A model generated the notes under the pieces. It was not told where the DNA came from and made no database searches. It worked only from the letters and a program-made list of their open reading frames with translations. Source: Escallonia rubra (lineage: Eukaryota; Streptophyta; Magnoliopsida; Escalloniales; Escalloniaceae). From it: DNA of 64,000 nucleotides. Below, piece after piece: positions 1 through 12,308 of the stretch. Numbering within the stretch: position 1 is the stretch's first letter; each line of letters starts with the position of its first letter. A program made the translations under genes and the position numbers. The stretch lies in NCBI GenBank assembly GCA_033065855.1, contig JAVXUO010001095.1, positions 1-64,000 on the forward strand, in the 5' to 3' direction.

Positions 1-835
1 GATAAAAAAGATTGTCATAATACTTTACTCCATCTTTCCACAGAGAGTAATGAAGGGGTAAAAAGGAGTGTGGTGGTTATGCAACGCAGCAAGGGAGGTC
101 ACTTTCAGATAATGACGGTTGCTAGTTGTCTCAAGCATTGAAAAGTTTCACTTCCTGGCCCAACAAGGATAAGAAAAATGTTTAACTTGCAGGAACATGG
201 CATTAATACAGATAGAAACATCCATGGAGTTATTGGTAAAACTAATGATTTAGTTACAAGCTTATACCGATATTTTTTAATTCCATGCAAAACAACTCAG
301 TGTCTAGTCATATTTTCACAATTAAAACAAGTAGTTTGCTGATATAAAAGTTAAAAGCTAACATTGATTTACATTCTCTAACTAGATCAAAGAAACTGCA
401 CTCCAGTAAGCATCTAAGAAACGAACCAAACCAACATTATAATCCTTAGGTTGGAATTTAAAACATGGAGTCGATGAACCTAGAATTTATGGATAATACC
501 AAGAGGCAAAAAGAGCATGCAGTCTGCACAATGCGAGTTTAAGTAGTTGGATACTCGTTTATGCAACTATAGTTATGCATATATCCAATCAACCTATACA
601 AAGAGACCGTTTCAATTAGACAAAAACACTATATAATCGGAATTAGAAATAAGAGATATGTTAAAAAAGTAAACAGACAAATGCTAACACTTTTAATCTA
701 CTCTTAAGTTGCCAAATGAGATATATAATAACTACTAACATAGGTGCTCCAACACATGATTACAAGAGACAGAAAGAAAGAAAGCTGAAAAGTCCAGTGA
801 TGAAAAGGTACAAATGCAGCTGGTAAAGTCCATAC
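1..835 (-). other. Part of EXO70A1 intron 6 (no exon found)
   Basis: The expected next EXO70A1 segment (around TIFKGKACLEIRD in the family) was sought on the minus strand and not found. The stretch is AT-rich with only short, unconvincing open frames. It is read as intron, which would make intron 6 at least 835 bp. Confidence 0.6.
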
Positions 836-3800
836 CTCTGACTGAGTTTCTCTCATTATCTCATACATGTCTAAAAGCACAAATAACTTTTCAGGAGACC
901 TCTTGCTTTTGGCAATAGCCTCTCCAAAACTAAGTAGCACAGCTACGCTGTTCATAGTAATGTCTGCAAAGCATTGATCCCTGAGAGAATCGATACCTTC
1001 AAAGATTTGATCACATACTTTTTTCTCCCCCGAAAATAGGACTTTTACCTGTATTAATATGATTAAAATTGGTTTAATAAGACCGGGGGGGGGGGGGTGT
1101 TGTTTATTGGTCATATATAATTTGATGTAAACCCTTACAGATATCCGCATGAAATGAATCCAATTCCCAATCTTAGCCTCCAAGACCTCCCATTGCATCT
1201 TCTGGACATCATCTTTACTAAGTTTTTCAACACCTAGTTTCCTGAGGCTCTGTTCCACAACTGAAGCACGGGTTTCCCTGAGTAAGAACAGAAAGTGAAT
1301 AACCAATTAATAGAAAGCAAAGCAAAAAAATCTAGGTCCAAGTACATCTCCTCATACTGTTGCAAAAGATGAACAGAATGTCTGGGAAATCCAACTAACA
1401 AAATTTCAGTATGATTAACCAATGAAATAACTTAAAATGTCATGTCTTTGTTTGAAAGTAAGATTGTTTCAGGATCTTTCAAGTCAACAATCTCCTTTTC
1501 TATGCACTCTAAACTCGCAATCCCACCACAGACCTACCCAAGCCTATTGCATGCAGACCCCAAAACCAGTCTTCCACACCAGAATTGACCATGTCTGCCC
1601 AAGATCCTTTATTTGTTTTCTTATACTATTTTTCTAAACCAAAAAACATTACCAGCCGAAAGGAAAAATTAGTATGTCCCTGGTTCCAAAAACTAGAATG
1701 GCCCCTTTCCCTACCACATACAAGCTATTTCGGGGGCATTTATATGCTACAGAAAATTGATAAAGGCTTACATTGATCACACTTTACCGAGTAAGTGTCT
1801 AGTAACTGCTAAATAATCCCCACCATTTTGCAACCACAAAAGAACTAGGTGATCATGAATTCTGCAAGCTGTATAACTATTCTTAGAAAAACAATATCAG
1901 TGCACACTAGCATGAAAAGAAACTAAAGGTCCAGAGATCAGAGTAAAATGTGCCCATAGTATAGAGGTTCAATCATGAGGAAGGTCACGTTGTAAGGAGC
2001 TACAAAGGTACAATTATTTCCTCATTCAAAAAAGGACCCAGTAGGTTTCCTGGAGAAGACTTATAAAAAAAAACCACCATTACATACTCTCAAGAATTTT
2101 CCACACCAACTGGACCAATTGAAGTTATTCCCTAAGACTAGAACATTGACGCTAGTGACTATTAGGAATAAAGGTGATCCCTCCAATAAAGGCTAGAAAT
2201 CTAGCTAATGTCAGGTCATCCTGGAAGCCACAAATTTTATATGCGATTTGAAGAAGAGATCAGAGGTTGACCATTTGCACAAATTGTGGCCTGAAGACCA
2301 TGAGGTTTACACGCACAAAAAACAACTGCAAAAATCGATGACTCGAAAATCATAAATGGTCTCCTTGCACATCATTATGCACACTGATGTTTCCACGTCC
2401 GCATAAAATCTCACGGACTGGTACAGCCAACAATGAAGATCTTCTCATAAAGAGATCGGAAATGTGAACTAATAAACCGAATTTTGTCTAGTTCTTCGAG
2501 AGTTTCTTTCGTAGAGGCATTATTTGTTGGATGATGAACAAAATTTTAACAGACTAGAGGTGAAAAGTAAGCATCACTTCTTGCACAAACCTAGTTGAAT
2601 TTGAAGATGCCAGGAACTTCTGGCTTATTTGAAGGTTATGTTGGAAAAAAAGACTCATTCAACGAACAGTGTGGCAGATGCGCGAAGTTAAAGGCCTGAG
2701 ATTGATCAGAGTGCAGCAGCCGCTATTCCTTGGTGGAGTACATTTGATGGAAGAAATTCTGATTTTATTATTGCATCCCCAGGGTTGGGCCACTTTAGTC
2801 GCTCAATAGGGCATTTGTACTTATAAGGCTGCTCTGCAGGTGAGATTGTTGAAAAAAGAAAGAGATTCCCTTCTTCAGGCCAAGACATATGATTTCTGCC
2901 CACTGGTACTTACCTCTCTTTTAGGAAATATCTCATTTCTTGTTTCAGGCTGGCCAAGGCATCTATCTTAAAGGAGAATTTTGGAACTGTGCCCTTAAGT
3001 TGTCACCATATGCTCTAATTAGTACCCAGGTTTTATAAGTTTCGGTAGTACCTCAAGTATCTAAAGTAAATCAAAATCTATGCGTCACTCACAGTGCATC
3101 AGTACTGACTTGATGCCCTTAAGATAGTTGGGATACTAAGTCAAAATTTTGGGGGTACCAAATGGTGACACCTCAAGGGCACACCTCAGAGTTTGTCCGG
3201 GTGTTACATTGACTAGGTACAAGTGTTGGGGTCGTCTGCATGCTCAAGCGTCGGATTCGTCTAATTTTAAGAACCACAGAAACAGCCACACAGCAAGATA
3301 TTCGTATCTTAGGTAAGATAGTTTTTGTGACATACATTGTTCAAATTAAAACTACTTCTTTATAGCAATACGGAACCAAAAGAAACATATAAGATAGTTT
3401 TCTCAATGGCATGTCGTGTGAGAGCGTCGGACGCATATCTCATAACCATGTCCATGTGTCGAGTTTCCGGCACGGGTTCGTTATGCATTTTGAAGAGTCC
3501 ATGTGACACTTTGTCCAATATTAAACAAGAAAACATGCCACTAAAATAGGACATGCAATAACAAAATATTCGTACCGGTAAATAGTGAATAGCTGCTGTT
3601 GATGGCCAGCTTGAAACAATTGTTGCGCTAAATTATGCAGCAACGGCAAAATTTTAGGTGGAATGAGAGCTGGCGGGTGGAAAATCAGAGCTTCTTGACC
3701 TCTATTTTGGTGCTCTGGAGATGGCTTCCTACCCGTAGCATCACCCTGACCAGGCGATCCTGCTGATGATCGCTGATTATTGGGTAAGCAATCAAAAAGA

Positions 3801-6800
3801 CGATCAGGTTCCACGGGCTTGCTGCAATCCAAATGAGACTACTTACTAAAAGGAGAGGATAATTAAAGAGCTACAAACAATACAAATCACTGGTCCCCAA
3901 ACTCTATCAGGTCCTGAAGCTGCATTATGCACAGAAACTGTAATACTTGAGTATAAGAATATGTAGGAGACATTGGCAAAAATCATACAGAAAAAACATA
4001 ACGTGACAAATCCAAACCTATAATTAAAAAAAAAAAGTTCTACAAAATCTCTTCTCTTCATGCTCAATAACGTGAAAACACATGCTTCCAGCTAAATAAC
4101 TCAATTAAAACATCGTAATTCAAGGGACGCATAGGTATGTCGAAGCAGCAGCAAAATATAAGGAGACCAAGCTCTCACTAGAGGGAAGAAAATAGGGACA
4201 ACAATACCAATCATATTGTCTTTTCTGTGACAAATTCTTCATATGAAGAACATATTTACTCGCCAAGTCATCTTTGGCAGTTCTATGGCAGGGCAGTTGG
4301 CACACTTAAGCAATCTCCCACAGATTTTGTCTTCTTCAATTTCAGCATCTTCTTGTTCAATAAAGGATTTCCAGCTACCAGTGCCACATTAGTTCTTCAA
4401 GACAACTTTGGCCATGTCACTCCTAATCAGGGCAGCTTCAGTGGGTTGCTCAATGTATAAACAGTAAGAAAGGACATTGTAATGCCATTCTCTATTCCCA
4501 GATAAATCTTAAAAAGGAGGACGAGGCAGCAATTACAACAAAAGGCGACTTTTGGTAGGGAAGGAGTGTGAACTGGTCAAGGATGACATATTTTCTTTGC
4601 AAAACAAAGGGATAAATAGCACCAAAGATTTTTGGTCACAGTTGGTATTCAAAAATTGTTTGTAAAGTGATGAACATGCAAGCGGTCCAATCTTGCACCT
4701 CTTCAATCAGACCTGCACTTCTCTCGCTTCCCATTTCCCCTTGCTTCAGAAAACATTATCTAATTCATACCGGCTTATCTTCTATGCATCACCTTCTTGC
4801 TATATCAGTTTTAATTGCGTGGGTTTTAAGTTTTTATTATCGTTGCCTTTACCTTTCACTTTCTTATTTCCTAATGTTCATATACAACCCAAGATGTCCT
4901 TGAGAAATTGGAAGCTAAACAAGACATCTTAAACCCGAAAGTCTAATCCTTTAAGACTACACTAACACATTCAATGACTACTGTAAACAAACTTCGAATG
5001 AGATCGGGAGACACAATTGCTTATTTTTGGACTAAGCATGCAAGACCCCAACAAAGCCCAAGGGAAGTACCTCCCTGGAATTACAAAAACCACTAAATAT
5101 ATTGTTGCTTAAAAAAGGCTGTTAGTCTGACACTACTCCGACTAACTAAATGCCTCGTTTTGCCATTCATGAGGAGCATTCAGTTTGCAATCTTAACAAA
5201 GACAAAGGCAGAAAAGGTCTTGCGTCCCTATAGACCCCCTAAACCTTGAGAAAGAAATACATAAAACCAAAAAAATTCAAGATACTTAGAGTTGACCGAC
5301 TGGCACATCATGTAACGTGTGGCATGCAATTGGAATTAAATTCAACTCAACTTCTTGCACAACCCAAAATGTGTGAAATCATCTATTTCCAAAGTTATGG
5401 TTAGTTGTGGACTATATGTTATTTATGGTCCTACACAAATTGCGGTCATGTTGGGGTAGGATTGCCACAAAATAGGGAGGATGGAAACGAACTTCTCTCT
5501 AAACGACAATAGGAAGACATACTAAAAGTCTAAAATACACGAATAATCCATAGTGTCATAATGGGTAGATTCAAGACAATTTCCACACAATCAATGAAAC
5601 CCAACCTTAACAGATGCAAAGAAGCCATGGTGCAACACATTTGGAAAAATAATTTCCAAAAAGGAGAACAGTTGGAAAAAAGAAACTGCAAAATGGTGGT
5701 TATGTAACCTATATATTCGTCAGTAACTTCTATGAAACGAAAATGTATTCATGTGCGAACATGGTTTCGAATGTTTGAAGGGGAAAATTCGACTTATTCG
5801 ATGAGTGCAACTGAGAAGAGAATGATAACATGGATAACCAGCCATGCAAGGATGAACAAGAAAAGGACATAAGGGCAAGAAGGTGGATGTAGCAACTAAA
5901 AAGATGAGAAACTTTTGCTTTAGATGATTTGGATATGTTCAACATGGGTCCTTTGATGCCCCATTGCAGAAAGCGACTTGTGATGAGGTACGAAGAGAGA
6001 CACCTGTAGGTGGTTATGAGCTGTCGGAACTCTTCTTCTAAGTTTAAAATAGCCTTTGCAAGTAAGTCAGTAGAATGGTTAATCACCCCAAAACTACTCT
6101 TAAGACGTACACAAATCTCAGTCATGTTGGAGTAGGATTGTCTACGAAAGAAGGGGGGAGGGGGAGGGGAGGATGGAAATGAACTTCTAGCTCTTTAAAT
6201 GACAATCAGAAGACATACTAAAAGTCTAAACTATACGCATAATCCATAATGTCGTAATGGGGTAGTTTAATTACCAATTTCCACAAAATCGATCAATCCC
6301 AACCTTACCAGCTGCAAAGAAGCCATGGTGCAAGCCAATGTCAAAAACAAGTTCCAAGAAGGAAAACATTGCCCAAAAAAAAAAAAGGCGAAATGGTTGC
6401 TGTGTAAGTGTAACCCATATATTCATCAGTAACTTCTATGAAACGGATACGTATTTATGTGCAAACATAGTTTGCAATGTTTGAAAAGGGGAAATATTAC
6501 ACTCACTTGATGAGTGCAACTAAGAAGTGAATGATAAGATGGATAACCAGTCATGCAAGGATGTGGCACCAATTAAAAAGATAGAGATCTTCGATTCAGA
6601 TGATTTAAATATGGTCAACAGGGTCCTTTGATGCCCCAGTGCAGAAAGCTACTTGTGATGAGGTATGAAGAGACTTACCCGTAGGTGGTTAAGAGCTGCC
6701 GAAACTCTTCTTCTAACTTTAACTAGCCTTTGCAAGTAGTTACTAGCATGGTTAATCACCCCAATACTACTCTATATACATACACAAATCACCAGTCATG

Positions 6801-9096
6801 TTGGAGTAGGATTGTCTACAAAAAGGAGGGGAGGGGGAGGGGAGGATGGAAACGAATTTCCAACTCTCTATAAACAAGAAAAGGAAGGCTACTAATAGTC
6901 TAAAATATAAGCATAATCCATAATGTCATACTGCGTATTTTCATGCCAATTTCCACACAATTGATCAATCCCAACCTTAACAGATACAAAGAAGCCATGC
7001 TTCAAGGCAATGTGAAAGACAAGGAGAACAGTTAAGGGGCAAAAAAAAGGGGCAAAAATGGTGGTTATGTAGCCAATTTATTCGTCAGTAACTTCTATAA
7101 AACGTATATGTATTCATGTGCTTATATGGTTTGAATGTTTGAAAGGTAAACTTACTCTCACTCGACGAGTGCAACGGAAAAGAGAATGATAACATGGATA
7201 ACCAGCCATGCAAGGATGGAACAAGAAAAGAACATAAGCGCACGAAGGTGGATGTGGCACCAATTAAAAAAGATGAGAGACCTTTGCTCCAGATGATTTG
7301 GATACGTTCAACATAGGTCCTCTGATGCCCCAGTGCAGAAAGTGACTTGTGATGAGGTATTACGAGACGTACCTGTAGGTGGTTAAGAGCTGCCGAAACT
7401 CCTCTTCTAACTTTAAAATAGCCTTTGCAAGTAAGTTAGTAGCATGGTTAATCACCCCAATACTACTCTTAAGACTCTTGTTCCCACTGAAAAAGTGAAC
7501 AATCTTTCTCAGCTGATCAACTGCTTCCAGGTAACTTTCCAAATCCTCATGTGGCCCCCTCAAAATTTTAGCCTCGGCCTTAAATTTTAAAGATAAATGA
7601 AATAAGAATCAAGTGATGATGTATGTTCATAGTACTTTTGTGATCCCAAAGATGTAACGGCATATATTAAGGATCACAGAGTATGAACCTATTCCTACTA
7701 CTAATAAAAAAAGCAAGGACAGAAAACACAATCAAATCCTTCCTTTTTCCACATAAACAATGCTGATCAAAGATCTTCGACACTAGAATTCATCATAATT
7801 CAAAGGTTACACGTGTATCATCTGGGTGAGAAGAACAATACTGAACATATTTTACAACATGTATCAGTTCATAGATGCAGCAGAAGATTTTTGTACTTCG
7901 TTAATTCTCTTCAACCATCGCAGTGCATTTCATTGATGAGCATTTGTCCAGTAACTAAAGGGATGGCACTATAGTAGGGATTAAATCAGGGCAAATTATA
8001 GTAACATCCTGAGTTATAGGCATGATTATAAAACTGCCCCTGTAGTTTCACACACACACTGAGACCAGGAAAAAAAAAGTAAACGGAAAATTCCCCTGCT
8101 CTTGGTCACTCTTGGCCTCTTGGGCTTAGTTTTCAAAGGAAGGGAAAGTTGTTATCTCCTATTACTCGTGCCTCTGTTATTTAGCAGAAGTTGGTATATC
8201 CTATTAGTTGTGCGCCTATTATTTAGGGCGATGTGTGAAGAAGCCCAAAGCTCGGTGTGTTAAGCTTAACCTATCCCACATTATGTATACAATAGAAAAA
8301 GAAACATATGAAAATGTTGCCATGGACATGCGAAGGGAAATCATGAAACACAATAAAAGAAAGCGATTACGAGTGGCAAAATATGATCTTGATGTATTTC
8401 CATAGCTATCTTTGATTAAAATCACGGTCTTCTCGAAAAGGGAAGGCACTAACCAAATAATTCCAACGCACAACTCCATTTGACTTGCCATTAGGCCCGA
8501 CGATGACTATGTCATGGTTGAATCGAAAAGGGGGAGTTTGTAAAGGCAAAGTTGTCCACAATAATCATTTGCAGCGTTCCTCTTTCTAACGAGATTGAGT
8601 TTAATGACTTAACTACATCTATACACGTGCACTTCTCTACATTTCTAGTTAAACTTGCGTAGTGCGGTGAAACAGAGGATAATGCAACGTACATACCTGA
8701 CGCGAAAGATCGAACTGGCCTAAAATGACCTCAGCAGCCTTGAGCGTCTTGTCAATGTTCTCGTGCGCCCTCCTTATGGAATGCGTCCTTATCTATACAC
8801 CAAAATCCAAAATTAACACACATCAAAACCCTTGCATTTGCCTTGTGATTCCAAATCAATCCACCAATTAAACAACAATGCAAGCCTATAGAGTGCGAGA
8901 GTTTGTGTGTGCGAGTGCATGTGTGTGTGTGAGAGAGAGAGGAAAGTGCCTGAGTGGGGCGCATGGCTGTTTCGAGAGCGGAGAGGCGGTGGTCGAAGGA
9001 GCCGAGGATGGTCACCATGCTGTCGGTGATGGCCTGGCTCTTGTGCAGCGACTCCCTCATGGATTTGGCTCTCTCGCCTAGGGTTTCCATGGCCAT
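836..9096 (-). CDS. EXO70A1: Exocyst subunit EXO70A1-like, six 5' exons; 3' part beyond the window
   Basis: Exo70 is the exocyst subunit that binds plasma-membrane phosphoinositides and helps tether secretory vesicles; plant EXO70A1 serves polarised secretion. Six exons read without a break: 8950-9096, 8697-8792, 7373-7578, 3576-3821, 1139-1277 and 836-1048, giving 349 codons against about 638 in the family, so the C-terminal helical bundle lies left of base 1. Family segments seen in order include SILGSFDxRLSALETAMRPTQ-like text in exon 1, RGPHEDLESYLEAVDQL in exon 3, PVEPDRLFDCLPN in exon 4, ASVVEQSLRKLGVEKLS in exon 5 and RSPEKLFVLLDMYEIMRE in exon 6. The start at 9096 (MAMETLGERAK) matches the family start; an in-frame ATG at 9141 would add 15 unfamiliar residues. 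No TATA box was seen in 9097-9316. Exon 1 ends in an apparent GC donor at 8949-8948; the other splice sites are GT-AG. Introns are 157, 1118, 3551, 2298 and 90 bp. Confidence 0.93.
2988..3183. repeat. Possible 196-bp MITE in EXO70A1 intron 4
   Basis: The ends form an imperfect inverted repeat of about 24 bp: TGTGCCCTTAAGTTGTCACC on the left against TGTGCCCTTGAGGTGTCACC from the right arm read in reverse. The interior is short and non-coding. No clear target duplication was seen, so superfamily is left open. Confidence 0.5.
5445..7474. repeat. Tandem triplication (about 675 bp units) including half of EXO70A1 exon 3
   Basis: Three head-to-tail units begin at 5445, 6121 and 6795 with the same GTCATGTTGG-type start, giving periods of 676 and 674 bp. 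The third unit runs into true exon 3. Each older unit holds a copy of the last 34 or so codons of exon 3 with its donor site but not the first half or the acceptor. The copy near 5985-6100 still reads close to GVINHSTDLLAKAI and on to TTYR; the copy near 6680-6775 is degraded and frame-shifted. Without acceptors the copies are probably spliced out with intron 3. Confidence 0.85.
8901..8940. repeat. Compound GT/GA microsatellite in EXO70A1 intron 1
   Basis: Short runs of GT followed by GA lie next to the exon 1 donor. On the coding strand this gives a pyrimidine-rich and CA-rich stretch right after the unusual GC donor. Confidence 0.8.
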
Positions 9097-9316
9097 TGAA
9101 TTATGGTGAATGTTATCAGGACTATGACGATGAACCCCCATTTTTGCTCGTCGATGATTTTGCTTGTGTTAATCGGTATTGTTAGGATGGTAGAGACGGG
9201 ATGCGTAATAGGCAAGGCTTGCGCTCTCGCGTAACCCCTTCTTTTTTTTCTTTTTAAGGAAGCTTTTTGGTCTCCGTAAAAGCAAACAAGGAGGGTACAG
9301 AAGGACAAAATAAATA

Positions 9317-10254
9317 GGATAAATTACACTTATATTCCTGAGGTTAGGGTATAATTACAGTCAAGGACAACGAGTTTCAAAATGTAACATTCCGTGACCA
9401 AACACTTTTAAAATGTATCAGCCGTGTCCATCCGTTAGGGTTCCATCCAAAAATTGTACTTTTTGTATGATGTCATCAATATGTATTTTTAAAATGACGA
9501 TACTACCCCTTATACTGTATATATTGAAAAATATCTGTTTATTATTATATATGATTTATTTATCAGTTTTAGTTTTAGGATATTCTTGAAACCCTAATTT
9601 GCAAATTAGGATTTTCTTGAAACCCTAATTTGCAAATTAGGGTTTTATGTTCTCTCTCCCATTGCCGGTGAATCTGAAGTCTCCGCCGGCCGTCGCCTCC
9701 CTCCCCCGCCCCCGCCGTCGGCAGTCCCTCCTTCCCCGGCCCCTCGCCGCCGGCAGCCCCTGTCCACACCACCCCACCACGCCAGCGATAGGTTTCAACG
9801 CCGGCAGGAGATTACACGCGGTGGCTTGGGGTAGGCAGTGACGAGGAAGGGGAGGTAGACGGGGTGGGCGGTGACGAGGAAGGAGGAGGCATACAGGGTG
9901 CGGCGCCGGGGAAGGGGAGGCAGACGGGGTGCGGCGCCGGGGAAGGGGAGCAGGCGGGGTGCTGCGCCGAGGAAGGGGAGCAGGCGGGGTGCGTGGGTGA
10001 CGGGGAAGGGCGAGGGGGATGCAGATGGGGTGGGGAGGGATGGGGGGGGGAAGACAATGAAAATTAGGGTTTCATGTGGTCCTAGGGGCAAATCAGGGTT
10101 TCAACTTTTATTTAGGGGCAACTTGGTCTTTTTGTCAGAACCGTTAAATATTTTTGTATTCCGTTTGTCAATGGACACAAGTGTTACATTTTGAAACTTT
10201 GTGTCCTCGCGTGTAATTACCCCCAAACCTCAGGGACATAAGTGTAATTAGCCC
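9317..10254. mobile_element. Non-autonomous Mutator-like element (MULE-1), 938 bp
   Basis: A perfect 9-bp target duplication AAATAAATA flanks the element (9308-9316 and 10255-10263). The TIRs start GGATAAATTACACTTAT on the left and GGGCTAATTACACTTAT from the right, and can be followed for about 75 to 110 bp with many mismatches, so the insertion is not young. The interior is GC-rich with a short imperfect repeat of the gacggggtgcggcgccgggg type (about 9855-10000) and overlapping open frames on both strands that look like composition artefacts. No transposase is present. It lies about 220 bp upstream of the EXO70A1 start codon. Confidence 0.85.
9587..9645. repeat. 31-bp direct repeat with perfect 24-bp palindrome inside MULE-1
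   Basis: The sequence tcttgaaaccctaatttg... occurs twice in a row. The second copy contains a perfect 24-bp palindrome at 9621-9644 made of AACCCTAATTTG and its reverse complement. AAACCCTAA is also the plant telo-box. Confidence 0.8.
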
Positions 10255-10377
10255 AAATAAATATTCTTTCCTCACGTGACCAATTTAAATTTACTTAGAA
10301 ATCAACTCGTTGGAGGGTAAAAGTGTTGATAATTTGGTGCTTTATTTGATCAAAATTTGACATACCGTCGCGCCCCA

Positions 10378-11103
10378 AAGTACACCAATTCATTTCATTC
10401 AAATTACCCCTATTCGGGTAAGATTTTCAAAGTTTAAAACTACGATAATTGCGATACTAAGCAAAAGCCTCAAAACTCCATCGCTGCCATAACATTCATA
10501 CGTCACTTCCTTCACCTGTGGCAAAGGCAAGAAAAGAGGTAAGCTCGAATAGCCCAGTAAGGTAGCAAAATGATAAGATATCAAGCAAAACTAACAGAGA
10601 CGAATGACCATATTAAACGGAAAAGAGCAAGTCATATCTTACTATCAAATATGGAAGCAATAAAATTAAGTATTCAACCCATAACACATGGCTATTGTAT
10701 GTCGGGTACGCTACAAACATACGAAGACTATGTTGGTCATAAGACTCAAGAGTCGAACCAAATGTACAAGTATCAAACGTGTGCTACCGGTAGCGAGCTA
10801 GGAATCTATTGTTCGCTCGCATAACAAACATGTGTCCAGAAGACTTTCTCAATTTGAGAGTTGTTCTACATAGTCAATGTCAATCTTAAATTGACGGCCA
10901 CAAATGTACGAATTCAAATGTGTGCTCATCGGGGCACAAATGGAGGACGGCAAACAATATTCTAAACGAAGGCAAAAGTAGAACAAACCAAATGTAAACC
11001 AATGAAGATGAACAGAATTAACGAAGCATAAGCTTTTGGATTTCAAAAATACATTTCCCATAGCAAAAAGCGATAAAATCTCTTACCTCAATCGAGCTTT
11101 TGG
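10378..11103 (-). repeat. Left (3') LTR of gypsy-1, shared part
   Basis: This is a direct copy of 15812-16536. A TATA-type box readable on the minus strand (TATAAATA, 11266-11273) lies just beyond the shared part and probably belongs to the LTR promoter, so the LTR may extend to about 11600. Confidence 0.75.
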
Positions 11104-11155
11104 ACAAGAAAAACCTCAAGGCACCACCTTAATACCAAAGAAGCTTCCCAAACCT

Positions 11156-11160
<5 letters not shown>

Positions 11161-11204
<44 letters not shown>

Positions 11205-11211
11205 CCCCCCC
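11161..11211. repeat. (TC)20 microsatellite followed by C10
   Basis: Twenty uninterrupted TC units and a run of ten C, next to the left LTR of gypsy-1. Length variation is expected between individuals. Confidence 0.97.
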
Positions 11212-11627
11212 GATGTAAAGGAAAAGAATTGGAGCACAAAAGGGGCTGGAAAGAAATAAAAAGACTATTTATATGAAAGCAAAAATTGCACTTTCATTCA
11301 AAAGCAAAAAGTGTTTCTTTCGACTGGATTCTTCAGCCGTGAAATTGCCTATTTCCCACCAACTTGATTTTCCTTCGACCGAAAACTCTTCCATCGGACC
11401 GAATCCTTCAGTCCTTGTTCTTCCTCAATTTAAAACATGTTTCATTCGAAGCAAACTTATTTCCATTCGACTGAATCCTTCAGTCGTCCAAGATACTTCT
11501 TCCATTTCAATTTGATTCGAATGAAATTTCAAGATTCATTCGACCAAATCCCTCAGAAATGTTTTCAGCCATTTTTCTTAATATTACAAAAAGGCCACAA
11601 ACCTATTTTATTTTTAAGGTAATAATC

Positions 11628-12257
11628 TTAGCATAAGAAAAATAAAAAGAAAAAGAAAATGAAACGAATTTTATCGGATGTAGCTTGTATTATCTCTGAC
11701 CTCAAGGCACTCAAAAGTTTATCCTCTCTGACCTCAAACCAACAAATTGGTGTTCTGCATCTTCGACCATACAAGGCTTCAAACAGTGCCATACCAATAC
11801 TAGCCTGAAAGCTATTGTTATATGCAAACTCGACAAGCGGCAATTGATCACCCCAACTATTTTTGAAGTTTAACAAGCAAGTCCTAAGCATGTCCTCTAG
11901 AATTTGAATAGTCATTTCTAACTGTCCATCACTTTGAGGATGATAAGCGGTGCTAAGGGTAAGTCGATTACCCAGGGCATTCTGCAATCCGCGCCAGAAC
12001 CTCGAAGTAAAACTTGCATCTCTATTCGAAACTATCGAAACGGGCACCTCATGGAGTCGAACAATCTCCTGAATATAGAGTTTGGACAATCTCTCCAAGC
12101 TATAGGTAACTTTAACCGAGATAAAGTGCGCTGGCTTAGTCAAACGATCAATTATTACCCAGACTGAATCGTGACCTTGCCTTGTCCTAGGTAAAGCAGA
12201 CACAAAGTCCATAGCGATATGTTCCCACTTCCACTGAGGGATGTTAAAAGGTTGCAA
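11628..12257 (-). pseudogene. gypsy-1 integrase core remnant
   Basis: Retroviral-type integrase core of a Ty3/gypsy element: the segments around AMDFVSALPRTRQG, SNRDASFTSRFW and TAYHPQSDGQLE match the catalytic core of plant chromovirus integrases. It follows the RNase H part on the minus strand, as in Ty3/gypsy order. Fossil; not expected to be active. Confidence 0.88.
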
Positions 12258-12308
12258 AGGTTCGGCAAGCCGTTGATGTTCTACTTTAATCTACTGAAAA
12301 ATAAGACA

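Noticed and set aside
7985-8110. Possible one-ended MULE TIR in EXO70A1 intron 2 (aaattatagtaacatcctgag, ataaaactgcccctgtag)
   Set aside because: Resembles TIR phrases of MULE-1 and MULE-5, but no opposite arm or target duplication was found.
9795-10194. Overlapping frames on both strands in MULE-1
   Set aside because: Low-complexity GC-rich repeat; no splice structure or domain.
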